DNA of 64,000 bases from Pteria penguin (taxonomy: Eukaryota > Mollusca > Bivalvia > Pterioida > Pteriidae): contig CM068580.1 in assembly GCA_035048485.1 (NCBI GenBank), forward strand, positions 40,785,585 through 40,849,584, written 5' to 3'. Position numbers and translations under genes: made by a program. The stretch's first letter is position 1. Every line of letters begins with the position of its first letter. Of the stretch, positions 32,890 through 45,410 are shown piece after piece. The notes below the pieces were generated by a model. The model searched no databases and was not told where the DNA came from. It was given only the letters and a program-made list of their open reading frames with translations.

Positions 32890-33760
32890 AAACAAATTTG
32901 AATATTACCGTAGTCAATATAAAAAAATGGCGCACAAGGAACAGCTCTAGTTTTAATAAAATATGAATAGCCACCGGCGGATCTCAAATTTTTTGAAATG
33001 GGATAGGAGGATGTTGCAGCCTCCCATGACTAATGTTTTTCACTATTCGAACCGGAAATGAGGGTAGATGGGTGGGGTTGGGGTTGTAGCCATATTATTA
33101 CATGTATATATTATGTATATATTTCCTTTTATTAATTTTTTGATGAACGTTGGGTATTCCCCACGATGTTTTTGTTGGTTTTCCTATGTAGTAAAAAAAT
33201 CCATTACATGGCGTGTTCAAAACGGTATGGAACTCTGTTGTCAGTTCAGATATAGTGGACTAGGCGTTTCCTCCCCAATCCCTTTCTCACATTCGTTCCT
33301 TTGATTAGAACAAAGGGCCAGGATCTTATTTTAAACTAAAGATATTGAGATAAACTTTTACACGTGTCTTTGACACTGAGTTACAGATCATTCATATTTT
33401 AGTGTAGTTTTAGATATTTTAAACGTGATCTTTGACAGAATTACAGCCCTGTGAAATTTGCGATAGGAACAAGTAAGCAATGCCCTTAAAACGCTTGTTT
33501 TCTTCATAGATTTGTAGATTTTAAATGCCCGTCCTCAGACAGGTATTTGGGTGTCTTAAAACTACATGATCTCTCAAAAGATAAGAGTTTTATACGTATT
33601 CATACGACGTCATCACACAGTTAGGATTATTACTGACAACCGTCTGTAAAATAAAACTCAACATCCACCATCAAGTGGCTGAGTGGTTTTTATAAAAACT
33701 GTTCGTATTCCCTTCAAAAAGATTTGCGGAGGTTATATAGTAACCTAACCCGTCGTACGC
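32890..33760. other. No gene recognised
   Basis: Short frames only, with no repeat or motif that I can name. Confidence 0.5.
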
Positions 33761-33764
33761 CGGT

Positions 33765-34130
33765 GTAGCTCACTGAATGAGGTGCTCCACTCGCGACCGA
33801 AAGATCTCGGGTTCGACTCCCGCCTTTCAGCAAAAACCGAGATCCCCGGCGTACCATGGTAGGCGTAGCACGTAAAAGATCCCTTATTGCTTCGGATGGG
33901 CGCGTTGCAAAGGTTTTAATTTGCATGTGTTACACTTATTATATATTTTTATAGATTTAATAAATTTAAACTTTATTATAGATTGTTATAATAAAGTTTA
34001 AACATGGTAAACATGTTTTAAATATTAGTTTAACATATGCAATGCATCAGGCAGATGCCGTCACTATATACGTGAAATACCAAACCATGGAGTGACGTAA
34101 AACAGTATTCAATTAACCAATCAATCTACC
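33765..34130 (+). mobile_element. SINE (family 1) interrupted by an AT-rich palindromic insert
   Basis: The head (GCCGGTGTAGCTCACTGAAT), B box (GGGTTCGACTCCCGCC) and body (GGCGTAGCACGTAAAAGATC) are followed by an insert of about 110 bp at 33925-34035. The SINE then resumes with GCAATGCATCAGGCAGATGC and its tail. The insert contains TTTAAACTTTATTATA and its exact complement (33970-34003). Confidence 0.85.
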
Positions 34131-35517
34131 GAGCCGGCTGTCCGGTAAGCCAAAGTGGGCGAAATTCCATGTGATCCGTTTCATATGATATTTGGCGAAA
34201 TGTGGGTTCCTTTCCATAACGGACATCATCCAAATACGCTAATTACTTTGGTGGCGATATTACCAATACACACCGATTGGTCGGTTGACTGATTATTTTC
34301 GTTTTTGACTTTCATAATGTAACATGGAGGTAGAAGAAAAATAACCAATCCCTGCAATCGTGTTGGTAAAACTCAAATCAAAGTCAGGAATTTATTACAC
34401 CGCAATCCAAGTGTTTTAATATTATTATTATAACCACTACACCACACCAACCTCGCCCGTTTTCTCCACTTTCCGAAGCTATGTATAACTGACTTATGTC
34501 AATGTGGGGGATCCAGAGGATACAACACACTGTCAAAGGAGACTTCTCAAGAATGTCAGAAATCGAAACTTGTGATTTCATTTCATACAGAAAAGCATCG
34601 TCAAAAGTAGCATTTACTGGGTAAGTTTGTCTCCTCTCAGGAGGGGTTAGAGGTACGAACGTGCAAAGTGACCTTGTAGGTCAAAGAAAGGTAATTAACG
34701 AGAGTCGTAATTAGCTGATGTGGTGTAGAGAGAGGGACTACTATTTCAATGTATTAGGAGCTGTGATTGGATGAAATTATTTGATATATGTATAAATAAA
34801 GATTGATTCTGCTGTAAAATCATGAATTTTTATCTCATTTTGCTAATGTAAAAATTTAATGACCTAAAAAGGGGTGGTTGTTTACATTTGAATTTTGGCC
34901 AATTTAGGGGGGTATCCCCCTTCCAGCATGATTTTCTCGAAATTAAGGTGGATAACCTATGGTAAACTGTTAAAATTCTAATAGAGGAGGGTCTGACAAA
35001 CATTTTGATATGTGGATTATATATAGCTAAAATGTAGGATGTTGTGTAAATCTTGCTGGAAGTTCGGTAATTTAACATGGGACCCTATGGGAAATGGAAT
35101 TACTATGCTTTGACCTTGTATTGCGACTATTGCAAAAGAACTAAAGAATTGTGAGTATATAAACACGAGTCAAAACGGTCAATCAATAATCACGATCTTG
35201 CGTATTGTTGTCTCATTGATTTCCAAGAACCCCATTGCATGGTATAGAGGTCCAGTATTTATAGGAAGGATTGCATACACGATTGTCATGTGTTTAAGTG
35301 GTCGGGCATATTAAAGTCCTCTACCTGTCCAGTGTCCAGTATTAATAGAATCTATCACAACTGCGGGCGGAACACGAAAATTCCATCCAATAGTTCAAGG
35401 TTTCCAATCCACGACGACGCTTGTCGAGCCATGGATGTATTGAACCTAAATTTTCTTGGACACGAGGATGGGATTCCTGTGACTCTCTCACATTGTGTTG
35501 GTTGATTGTTTTTCTCC

Positions 35518-35600
35518 CACTTGCCAAAAAAAACCCCATCCCCCAAAACACCCCCCAAAAAAGAAATACACCCCCCCCCCCCCACACACACACACACCAA
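35518..35600. repeat. C-rich low-complexity and (CA)n tract
   Basis: Alternating A and C runs end in a stretch of about 14 C followed by (CA)n. It generates false glycine-rich frames on the minus strand. Confidence 0.9.
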
Positions 35601-36754
35601 AAAACTGACTGAAAAATATGCTAAAAGCATGCATGAAAATTGAAGTAAACAGCAGTTTTGGATGGATAATAATACGTTTTAGAATCGGCCGGGTCTGAAA
35701 TACAGTCTTGCACCTTTGGAACAGATGGAGAAAGTGAGGAGGGGAACACCTAGACCACTGTGCTTCAAACAACATTGGCGCGATTGTCGAGGGACATATT
35801 CGGATTGACAGCAGATTTATACGCCATTTTGAACATGTCTTTTATATACATGTTGTCTTATAGTCCTAATGAATATGGTAATTGATCAAAAATTATCCAT
35901 ATTACATATGACAATGTACATACATGTATTCCGTTTCTTAATTATTATCATTTGTTTCGATTCTTAGTGATTTATTTTCTTTCTTAGTTATTTCATTTCG
36001 ATGTGTTTCTAAGAAGGTTCGTTTTGCTCAGACTCTAACATACTATGAAATTAATAACAACTCTTGAAAAGAAAAAATACTTTTGCAAAACTCCATTCCT
36101 CCCCAAAACCCGAAAAACAAAACACAAGTAACAAAACAACCAATCAAACAAAGTAAAAAAAACATGATAATTCTGTTATGTAATAATGTGTTACTTTCTA
36201 AAGTAACTTTATGCTTTGATAAACGATTTGATAAAACTTTATGTTTTGATAAACTTTTTGATAAAAGATCGGGCCATCATTCTAGAAATACCAGGGATAT
36301 TATACATATACCAGTATTGTATACTACACGTTTCATCGTATCGTTGGGGACTTGTTTGAATTCTCATTTTAAAAAATGTAAATCACTAAACGACATCGTT
36401 TTATAACCAAAAAAAAAAAAACAGAAAGAAAAAAAGGGACCCCCTTCTATTTTGTATTCTACTGTTATAAATGAGTAAATAGAAATTGAAGTGACTTGTA
36501 AATCTTTCCATTTCCATGATTCAGGGCGTGATGTAGTAAGTAAAGCGTTTAACTGACGTTTACGCACGTACTTTTTAATGAATGTGCATGAGTACTTGTA
36601 GGATTTAGAGTTTTATTCATGAGCGAACGACAATACATACAGGTAGTGCATGGATAATCATTATCTTATCTAAGGACCCATGGCTGTAATCAATCGTGTG
36701 TCATACTACTGATAAAGCTGTTATATAGTCCAGTGTCAAAGTGGGTTAGAATTC

Positions 36755-36830
36755 TGACGGACACCATCGCGATTTTTTCTACAAAATTATTGGCGTATAG
36801 AAATGGAAATGGAGTTGTTACGATTGTTTC
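36755..36830 (+). repeat. Dispersed repeat, copy 2 of 3
   Basis: GGACACCATCGCGATTTTTT and AGAAATGGAAATGGAGTTGT correspond to the copy at 10590. Confidence 0.6.
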
Positions 36831-37684
36831 GCCTTCCTAATCCAGTACTGCAGTTTCCGTGTAATCGAAGGTTTCTGTGAAATTATGTATATGTTTTCCA
36901 TACCTTGGTATTCTGGTTGGTTACCTGCGATGGAGTTCTGATAAATCTGTCTCATTTGCATCGCAAAATCCATCGTCACTTCTTTTCTTTACCCACGTAC
37001 ATAACTTCTGTTGTACAGTTCAGAAACATCCATAGACTAGCATTAAAAAAAAGAGTTGCAACATGCCATGAATGCTTTTCAGACGTGAAAAGGTAGAGGT
37101 TGGGGTTGAATCCCTAAACATACGCAATTAAAATGACTTGGAAAAGTCGAACGACGTACGATTATCAGATCCACACTATAGTCCGTTGCGTAGACAGTTA
37201 CAAATGATACTTTCTCCTTTGATGTGGTGGGTCCTTTCAGCCCCTCTCTGAATCCGCCAATGGAAGCACACTTTCTTGTGTAAAGCTGAAACTGTGTTCT
37301 TAATTGAACTTCTCTCAAAAAATTACTCAACGTGTATACCTGATGGTTAGAATACTTTTAGTAACATACTTTTTGCCCTTGACATGAAAAATGTTGACCC
37401 ATTAAATAAATTTCAATATTATTATTTGTCAACAAATAGTCCATAAATAGCATTTCAATCAAAAAGATGTACCTGGCATAATTATATACATGTATCCACT
37501 AACAAGTTTGGGATTTTTCATCTCGAGCAGGGTGTCCAAAACGCTTGTACATGACTCCATACTTTTCCGTTTTTGTGTATATATTTTGAAATCAGGAAAA
37601 ATATACAAGTTTCTTTCTTTATTCATAAAATTGATGTCATTTAGTGATTTAGAATTTGTCTTTTTTAAATAAAAATTCAAAAGA

Positions 37685-37992
37685 AGTCCTCAAATAACAG
37701 ACCGGTGTGGCTCAGTGGATGAAGTGCTCGGCTTCTGATCGAAAGATCCCGGCCTCGAGTCCCACCGTGGGCGCACCGGTGTTTTGTCTTTCTATTGAGG
37801 TAGTAAAACCGATGACCTGTGTCGCCGTGAGCTTGGCACGTAAAACATCCCTCACTGCTTCGGGTGGGTCCGTTCTCTGTGCAATGCATCACGCCCGACC
37901 AGGCAGTAGCCGTCACCATATGTATACGTCAGTCAGTGAAATAATCGCGAAGTGACGTAAAGCAATAATCAATCAATTAAACGAGTCCTCAA
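37685..37992 (+). mobile_element. SINE (family 1), full length with 9-bp target duplication
   Basis: The body runs from about 37700 (ACCGGTGTGGCTCAGTGGAT) through a B-box-like CGGCCTCGAGTCCC and GTAAAACATCCCTCACTGCT to the tail GTGACGTAAAGCAATAATC. It is flanked by AGTCCTCAA at 37685-37693 and 37984-37992. Confidence 0.85.
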
Positions 37993-38050
37993 TGATACCA
38001 TGAAACGTGCAGCGTACAATACTGATAGTTTTTTTTTAAATATCATGCTA

Positions 38051-38212
38051 AGTTACAGTGGCGGATCCAGGATTTCTGAAAGGGGGGGAGGGGCACATGT
38101 GTATATTAGCCAAATTACTCAACCATTTTTAGTGCCAAATCTGGATTTTTACAAGTAAATATGTGACGAAAAGGGGGGTGTCCCGCCTCCTTCTAAATCC
38201 GCCACTGAGTTA
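38051..38212. mobile_element. 152-bp MITE, CAGTGGCGGAT ends (copy 2)
   Basis: The element 38056-38207 begins CAGTGGCGGATCCAGG and ends AAATCCGCCACTG. It is flanked by AGTTA on both sides (38051-38055 and 38208-38212). The tips resemble hAT or other short-TSD MITEs; no transposase is present. Confidence 0.88.
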
Positions 38213-39560
38213 TCATGTTAGATCTTCCGTGGAAGCTTTGAGAGCAGGTGACACCTCTTGGTAACACGTGTACACAGAGAATAAGCCAGCTGACAGGTCT
38301 CGTCGACATATAGGATGTATACTAGGCCTCTTCGTTCTAGGTTGACACAGCTGGTGTTTCTCAAAAAGCAACATTTTTAAATGGTATTGCACATGCATAA
38401 AGTACAATTATTACTATTACTATTGTTGTTGTTGTTATTGTTGGTAGTGATTGTGGTGGTGGTGTCTTAATTGCATTTTCAAATTAAAATTCAAAATGAG
38501 TATTCAATTAAATAAACAAAGCTGCTATAAGAAAATAAGAAATTTGACAAAATGTTAAATAATATGATCATATTTCTCAGTTATATTAAGCTGTTATCTA
38601 TAGGTTGAACGTTAGGCGACTTCAGTGATGTTTTCACCGTTATAAATGTAACGGTTGATCTGGGAGGATTTTAGCCATTGGAGATCTAGTATTGAGTACA
38701 TATGAGAAGAAAGGTACTGATCTAACTTGAAAAGCCCACCTCGTGTCTGCTGGTTACTTTCCAGTCTCAGTGTTCATTTGACTGTACATATGTTCAAAGA
38801 CATAAAGATCCTTGATAGGTGTTATCAGCATTTTCTGTAGGATTTTTTCTACCTCAGATGTGATTTTGATCGAGTGTTCAGCTACAATTTAAGTAATGCC
38901 ACGTACACTGTGTTGTTCACTGAAGAATATTTTAGATAGCTCAGAAAACAGAAATAAAAAATGATTAGAGTAATATGGAAGTGTGCGAAGTTTCTGGTTG
39001 CATATTATAAAATTTGAATAGTCACTAAAACTGTTATTATGTAATTAATAAAGATTCATAAAATTAACATGGACGTGATAAAATTATTATTTTATACAAA
39101 ATTAATGGAGATGAAGAACTGATATGCCAATTTAAGATAAGGAGGGAAAAAAACCCAAACCCAAATAGTGTAACCCCCCCCCCCTCCTTCCCAAATTAAG
39201 AATTGTTGTTTCTGTTTAAAAATATATGGTTGAATATACTTACTGCTTTTTAAAACTTTTACTTTAATGAATATATTTACATGTGTTGTGTTCCGTTTTT
39301 TGTTTTTTTTTTTTTGTTTTTTTTTCACTTTCAGTGTTTGTTTAATGTTTTGCTTTTAAAAAAATCTCACCCCCTTTTTTTCTCACATTTCCTAATCTCT
39401 TCAAATTAATGAAACAATGACATGTCTAGTTTAACAATTTGTACTGTACTAAGAATCTTAAGAAAACCGATATAACCCCCACCCCCACCCCCCTTTTCTT
39501 ATTTAAATACAACAAGAGTTTATAAATATTGACCAATCAAATTCTAAAACTCATCTTATG
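38213..39560. other. Intergenic upstream of TGIF, no gene recognised
   Basis: AT-rich with a (TTG)n-like patch near 38425-38465 and C- and T-runs near 39173 and 39300. Nothing coding is supported. Confidence 0.5.
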
Positions 39561-39569
39561 TTAATTTAT

Positions 39570-39641
39570 CACGTGATCACCGCGCTTGTCAAAACTGCGA
39601 GCAAATACCGCGTGCTTTCGCGGAAACTGACAGATTTGACA
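39570..39641 (+). promoter_or_regulatory. Putative TGIF proximal promoter: E-box and TGTCA sites
   Basis: Within 120 bp of the TGIF start codon lie a palindromic E-box ATCACGTGAT (CACGTG at 39570-39575) and CTTGTCAA near 39586. TGACAG (39628-39633) and TTGACAT (near 39636) follow. TGTCA is the known core site of TALE proteins of the TGIF/MEIS type, so self-regulation is possible. No TATA box is evident and the region is locally richer in CpG. The transcription start is not located. Confidence 0.45.
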
Positions 39642-39686
39642 TTTGTTAAAAACTTTTAAGTATCTTAGTCTTTACCATTAGGAATC

Positions 39687-41574
39687 ATGTCTGAGTCTTT
39701 GAAAATGAAAAGAGGTAAGTCGCAGTTTTAATTTTGTTTTTATTATTTTGTCATGCATGTTGTAGTATTGGAGATCAGTTGTGGAGATTTGAATTTGTCA
39801 ACACGTGCTTTGTTGTCAATCCTTAAATTCATTACCACCTCTTACATTTCGACAGTTTTGCAGACGATTCTAACACATTTGTAAAGCTGAATGTTTCTGT
39901 GAATCAATGCAACAACTGTCATTTAAATCCATGTGTTTTAAATGGATGATTTGAGTGCAAACACGTGTTGCTCCGTTTCGCACAAAGGAGAAGCCATGTT
40001 TAAAATGTCAGTGTTTGTTTACTTTGTTGAGTTTCCCGCGCACGATGTCTTTGTGACATTGCCTGGAAAAAGACATTTGACATGCAACATACAGTTTGCA
40101 TAAAAGTCTGTAATGAGTCCGGACAGAACAAATTCATCGTTAATTATGTTTTATTCTAAACCTTGTTGTTGAAAAGCGATAAATATGCCCAATCCAGAGC
40201 ACGTGGTCAGCTGTGTCTTTGTACTATTGTGTACATTGACATTGTAAATATAGCTCACTAAAATAATGTAGATTCACAGTGATGATGAATACTCAAATAT
40301 GAATTGACATTGGCTCACTGATTTTCTAGGCTATAATATATTACACGGAAATTGTGTTTTAATTTTGAAATTCAAGTAAAATGAGAGAAAGGCCAAAGGG
40401 GGATGTTCATCATCTGACATGGACTCGTGTAGATTACTCAATGTTAATTGCTTGAGTTATATACATGTATTTATATGGATAGTGGTATTGCTTCAGTCGA
40501 TAATCATGAGTGGTTTGTTATTTTTAGATAAAATGGAGTTTCATAAATAACTTTATTTTAATTGATTTAATGATGTTATTGTTAACTATGAACAGAAAAA
40601 TGCCGAAATTCTATGAAGTTTTAGCTTGCCACTGTACTGACTTGTCAATCAAGTAATGTTATATTTGAATAAAATTTCATTTATTTTGAACAAAGCTCAC
40701 TTTAGTTTAAACGTAGATTAATAGATAACAGAATTATCTTGACTGAAAGAAAAATATTTTTCTGTTTAGAACTATTTATTAAAGCAATATGAAAATGAAA
40801 CTTACTTCTCTAATTTCAGTGAGGGACATAAAGTTTTCACGTCCATGGGAGAACGAATATGATTCTGATGGCTCCAGGAAGGAAAACAGCCCTTTGAACC
40901 TGAGCATTGATGGCAGGAAAAGGAGAGGAAACCTACCTAAAGATGCTGTCAGAATCCTGAGAAACTGGCTGTATGAACATCGTTATAATGCTTATCCATC
41001 TGACCAAGAAAAAGTTCATTTGTCAAATGCAACAAATTTGACTGTACTGCAAGTTTGCAATTGGTTTATAAATGCACGGAGGAGGATTTTGCCAGCTATG
41101 ATAAAAAGAGATGGTCAGGATCCTTTACAGTACACTATCACGCGTAAACACAAGCAGTCTCTCTTGGATCATGTCACTTTCACAAGTGGAGAAGATGCAA
41201 GATTGTTGTCAAGTGCAGAACATAAACTTTACAGTTTGGCCAAACATTCAGGTGACTTGGATGGCTATATTTCAGACTATGAAGCTTCATCCTCCAGCGA
41301 TATGTTCTCCGACCCAGAATCCATGCCCGACAATGCAAATGAAAAAGTTGTTGTCTTGCACGGTCACAATTACTATGCAAAGCCACCAGAAATCAAGTTC
41401 CTTAACCAAGATGCAACATCCTCATCTTCATCGCCACCTCCTTCACCTCCCAGCACACAGCAAAATGCTGATCTCTTTAAATCTTTCTTTATGCTCGTGG
41501 ATGTTGCCATTAATCAAATTCCAAAAGATGCAGGAAGTGAAACATTATCTACAGCCTCGAGCTCTTCTCTTTAG
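39687..41574 (+). CDS. TGIF: TGIF-type TALE homeobox repressor
   Basis: Two coding exons. Exon 1 is 39687-39714 (28 nt, nine codons plus one base) with donor AGAG|GTAAGT. Exon 2 is 40820-41574 after acceptor CTAATTTCAG. The protein is 260 residues. An ATG at 40789 in the same frame is intronic, because it precedes the acceptor. PLNLS at residues 34-38 matches the CtBP-binding PxDLS-type motif of vertebrate TGIF. The homeodomain follows (about residues 41-103): [11 protein letters not shown], the three-residue TALE loop in RYNAYPS, and recognition helix [10 protein letters not shown] with Ile93. A serine/proline-rich stretch precedes a conserved-looking C-terminal helix ([12 protein letters not shown], near 231-242). 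By family knowledge it is a nuclear co-repressor of SMAD and retinoid signalling that binds TGTCA. Start context has A at -3. Confidence 0.95.
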
Positions 41575-43029
41575 TGAAGGTGCAAGGATTGTCAAATATT
41601 TATCAATGCCACCAGATTTATCAATAGATGCTCATCACTGCCAAGCAAACTTGCACCATTTATATCATGGTATTGAGAGATTATATTGAAGACTATTGAC
41701 TAATTGAAGCATCTTTACATTTATATCTTTGTTAAATCTGTTTGTTATACACATATACAATTTGTTGGTTTTTGATAGTGCACTTAAAGAAGTTTTAATT
41801 CAGGTGGAAATGCATACGATACAAACCATGTTATATTGCAAAATACTGCACAGAATGTTAAAATCAGGTCTTTTTTTGTTATATTTAAGATTAACTTTAT
41901 GTTACAGAAATTGTAAATACCGAAGTAACTTGATTAAATTGATGTATATAATATCGATTTTCTGTTTGATTGTTATTTTATACGTATATATTGATATACA
42001 TATTAAGTTAAATTTTTAGGTCCCCTGATGTTAGCTGTTTGCAAAGGGTCTTCTGTGTTTAATATGATTCTTACATCACAAGAACAGCGAAGGCTGAATT
42101 GAGTATGAATCTGCAAGGTTAATAGGAAAAGTTCTGTTTTAGAAGGATCTATCCCTTTGTACATTCAGGAATGAGATGAAGTTGTGTGCATTTTGTCATT
42201 CTGAGATTGTATTGAGAATCTAACAAGTTTGGTGTTGTCTTGATAATCCAACCAATTTTTTTTCAGATTAAGCCATTTACAACATGTACTGACCTATCAT
42301 TCAGTGTGTGATCCATTTGTACTTTTGTTTTCGTTTAGAATCTTTAATATCTTTTGAATTAAAACTGAATTCATATTTCAAACTTTTTACAAGAGCTGTA
42401 GTCTCTCAATTCTTTGCCAGCCTGTTGTAAACAAGCTTTTGTTTTAATTTTATGTCCAAATAACTATTCTGGGCTTCAGTTACTTTACACATCTTAACTG
42501 GAAATGATGTGCCTATTTATTTGTCTTCCTTTTGTTTTCTTGTATGATTTGTCTTTCATTGAAATCTTCCTGTATGTGATGTAATACTAAACAATTTATT
42601 CATATTGTCCACTTTTGAAGGCACACAGATTGAATAGTTACAGTGGCAGCTATCAGAACAGCATTCATGTGTAGAATGAATTTAACAAAAACAAAATTTT
42701 GATATACATATATATGTAAGGTAATATTAAATATTAATATGTATATACATATGAATGATGTATTTATATCTTCAAAAAGTTTGTGAGACTTGTATTCTAT
42801 AAAACACTCTAGAAATGTAAAGGACATTTTATCAATGTAAACGAGTGGTCAAGCGTCCAAGGTTACTGCTTGTTTATTGGAGGAATTGATTTAAACCTTA
42901 CTTTAGTAGATTAAGGTTTTGCTTGAAGTGTTATTATTCTTGAAACATATCATTTTCTCCTTGATGAATTGATGTTTTTTTTTCAAATTGCTCACCTTCA
43001 TTGCATGTAAATATTTCTTAGACAATAAA
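41575..43029 (+). other. Probable TGIF 3' untranslated region
   Basis: AT-rich sequence after the TGIF stop, with no other gene. The first well-formed AATAAA downstream is at 43024-43029, which suggests a 3' UTR of about 1.45 kb. An open frame overlapping the coding exon (from 41111) is an out-of-frame shadow. Confidence 0.5.
43024..43029 (+). terminator. Candidate TGIF polyadenylation signal
   Basis: AATAAA in the context GACAATAAATTAT, followed within 30 bp by a GT-rich segment (CCTGTGTGTCACAGG). Other weaker variants occur upstream. Confidence 0.45.
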
Positions 43030-43815
43030 TTATAAATATCCTGTGTGTCACAGGTTATACATGATCATCATTAAAGGACTGAAGATACAAACATTTGGTC
43101 TTTAATTATTTTTTGCCTATAATATGCCATTGTGGCAAGCCATACTATTGGAGTCCGTTTACAATTTTCAGACCTAATAAATTATGATCAAACTTGGTGT
43201 ATCGGTACTACAAGTGGACCTCTACAATGTGAGTTTTTCATTTGGATCTGTGAATAGGTGGTACCACTGTCATGAATGTATGCCAAAGAGGGGACTCTTT
43301 GAAAATTTAGAAAAGGTGTATGAACTTGTATCAGTGTTCTAGAGGAGTGTAAGTTTAATATTTGTTGTCAAGGGGTTCGAGTAATGGTACTGTTTGTGTG
43401 TTGGTAATGCACGTGTCAAACAAAACCCGGTAGACGCTCGTAGTCGGTTATGGCCCTTTTGGTTCATACTTTAAACATAGCTTGAGTATGTTGAGAAGAA
43501 TATACTTAATGATTTTGGGATTAAAAGGTCAAAGGTTAGGGTTACTAGAGGTCATAGAACAAACCTTGTAGACACTAGAAGCCACACATTTAACTGTATT
43601 GGGTTCATACTTCAAAAGGCATTGGAATGATGAGCGGACGATCCCTGTTGATTTAGAAGTCGAAGTTCAGTTAGTAGATACCATGAATTTTGGCAAGGGA
43701 GCGGATGCCATGTTGGCGTTGCTCTTGTTTTTATTCAAATCGGAGAAAAAAATTTTGTCTTTATTTTTTTTTCCTTTCTCGTGACAAATTCTGCACTTTA
43801 AGTGTAATTGCATTG

Positions 43816-43818
<3 letters not shown>

Positions 43819-43895
<77 letters not shown>
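43819..43895. repeat. (AT)n microsatellite, about 38 units
   Basis: Uninterrupted AT dinucleotides. It produces alternating Tyr-Ile frames on both strands. Confidence 0.97.
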
Positions 43896-43897
<2 letters not shown>

Positions 43898-44857
43898 CCG
43901 ATTTCATTGTTATAACTAGTTTGAAAGAAATGGAATACAGAAATAATTTTGGAGTCGGCGCTCTCATAGAGCGCTAGACTCGATGGCATCACTTTTCAAA
44001 TTCTCGCTTTTCAGGGGTTACAACTTTCACTACCGATATAGAGCTTACTACACCGCTGAAAAATAAAAGTGCCGAAAAATTACTTATGTTGTCTTAAAAA
44101 TTCTTGATCAGCACAATGTACCTTTAGCTCAGTTAATTTAAGCTAAGCATAAACTAGTTTCAATAACTCGAAAAAGGAGTTGCAATAATGTTTCCAAATT
44201 TCGCGTAATAATATGTAGTTGTGACTACTTTACGATGTGTTTACCACCGACACAGTCGGATGTACTCGATTGTGTAATTCTCCGTACAAAGCATTTGTCT
44301 TGATCTTGTATCGCTTGTTTTTATCGAGATATTTCAATTAATGTTTTCCCCAACATGTTCTGGAACTTTAGTTCTTTTTCACATATATGACAAATTTAAA
44401 GATCGATCTTCCCGCATTTCCTCTGATAATGAAAATGCATTATAAATATTTAGGTAAATGTTGTATGTTTCTAAATATAAATGATGTTAAAACATTATGA
44501 GAATCGTGAATAAGATGGTTATTTAATGTCCCACTTGAAGTAATGTCGTTCCTTGGCTCAGCTTCGACTCGTGACAACAGTGCAGTAAACCTTGATGCCA
44601 TGAAGTTGTCGATTGCACGTTCATTTCGGATACAAGCAATTACAAACTCTTTGCCGTAAGATAGTATGAAGAGAGCAAATTTTATTAGCATTTTGTACAT
44701 AGGTATAATGACGATGTAGTTACAACACTAAAATGGTAAAATGATTACATACTTCAAATCAGCAAAGCCGACTCTCAGGACTTTTGAGTCCTTTGATTTA
44801 GGATTTACTTTTAATTTTTTTATATGCCTGCATTAAAATAAGTGTGTATTGTCAATC

Positions 44858-44930
44858 GTAACAACTCGTCCATCTCCGTACGTAAAAAATGGCGATGGTG
44901 TTCCGATTAGGTGTATTGTGCCATACTGCT
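44858..44930 (-). repeat. Dispersed repeat, copy 3 of 3
   Basis: Reverse complement of the repeat at 10590 and 36755 (GTAACAACTCGTCCAT, AAAAATGGCGATGGTGTTC). Confidence 0.65.
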
Positions 44931-45096
44931 GTCATCTGTTTGTCCCTTCCCCACAATTTTGTCCATGATTGTAGGGGTAAAAGAAACTCCCGGACCTAGG
45001 TTTAAACTGGTGTCTTAAGATAGGGAAAAAATTTGTGGGTTAAAAATATGTATGCGTTTCTTCTTGAGACAGATGCAGATGACTTTGCTGTTTTTT

Positions 45097-45410
45097 ATGC
45101 CTCCTATCGAGGCATACTGTTTTTGTCCTGTCTGTTGTCAACTTTAACCTTGGCTAATACTTTTGAATCGTGAGGGATAGAGACTTCATATTTGACATGA
45201 GTACTCAACTAATGAAGCCCTTTCATATGACACCAAGGTCGATGACCTTGACAATGACCTTCACGCTAAAATAAGCTTTTGGACTTTTGGTTATAACTTT
45301 TGAACCGTGAGGGATAGAGACTGCATATTTGATATGCGTACTCAACTAATGAAGCCCTTTCAAATGACACCAAGGTCGATGACCTTTTGACCTTGACACT
45401 AAAAATAACT
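45097..45410. repeat. Dispersed repeat with internal tandem duplication
   Basis: Starts with the hairpin GCCTCCTATCGAGGC. The unit from about 45160 to 45270 is repeated at 45290-45400 with high identity (GTGAGGGATAGAGACT, ACTCAACTAATGAAGCCC, CACCAAGGTCGATGACC). The family also occurs inverted at 5510-5720. Confidence 0.8.

Larger units (their letters stand above)
34131..37690. other. No gene recognised
   Basis: Contains C-rich low-complexity sequence (35518-35600), a two-copy 31-bp tandem (36205-36265, TTTGATAAA units) and the repeat at 36755-36830. No exon chain is supported. Confidence 0.5.
43030..45095. other. Intergenic, no gene recognised
   Basis: Includes the (AT)n array and the third dispersed-repeat copy at 44858-44930. 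Short repeated phrases (TTTGGTTCATACTT, TTGGGTTCATACTT) at 43460 and 43600 suggest an old tandem block. Confidence 0.5.

Noticed and set aside
33765..33840. Possible tRNA gene
   Set aside because: A and B boxes are present, but the segment is the head of a SINE with body and tail and does not fold as a complete tRNA. The same applies at 25035, 37700, 46335, 52624, 52946 and 57400.
35342..35775. Glycine- and phenylalanine-rich minus-strand frames
   Set aside because: Caused by the C-run and CA tract at 35518-35600.
41111..41689. 192-codon plus-strand frame
   Set aside because: An out-of-frame shadow of TGIF exon 2, without homeodomain or codon logic.
43690..43977. Tyr-Ile repeat frames on both strands
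   Set aside because: Product of the (AT)n microsatellite.
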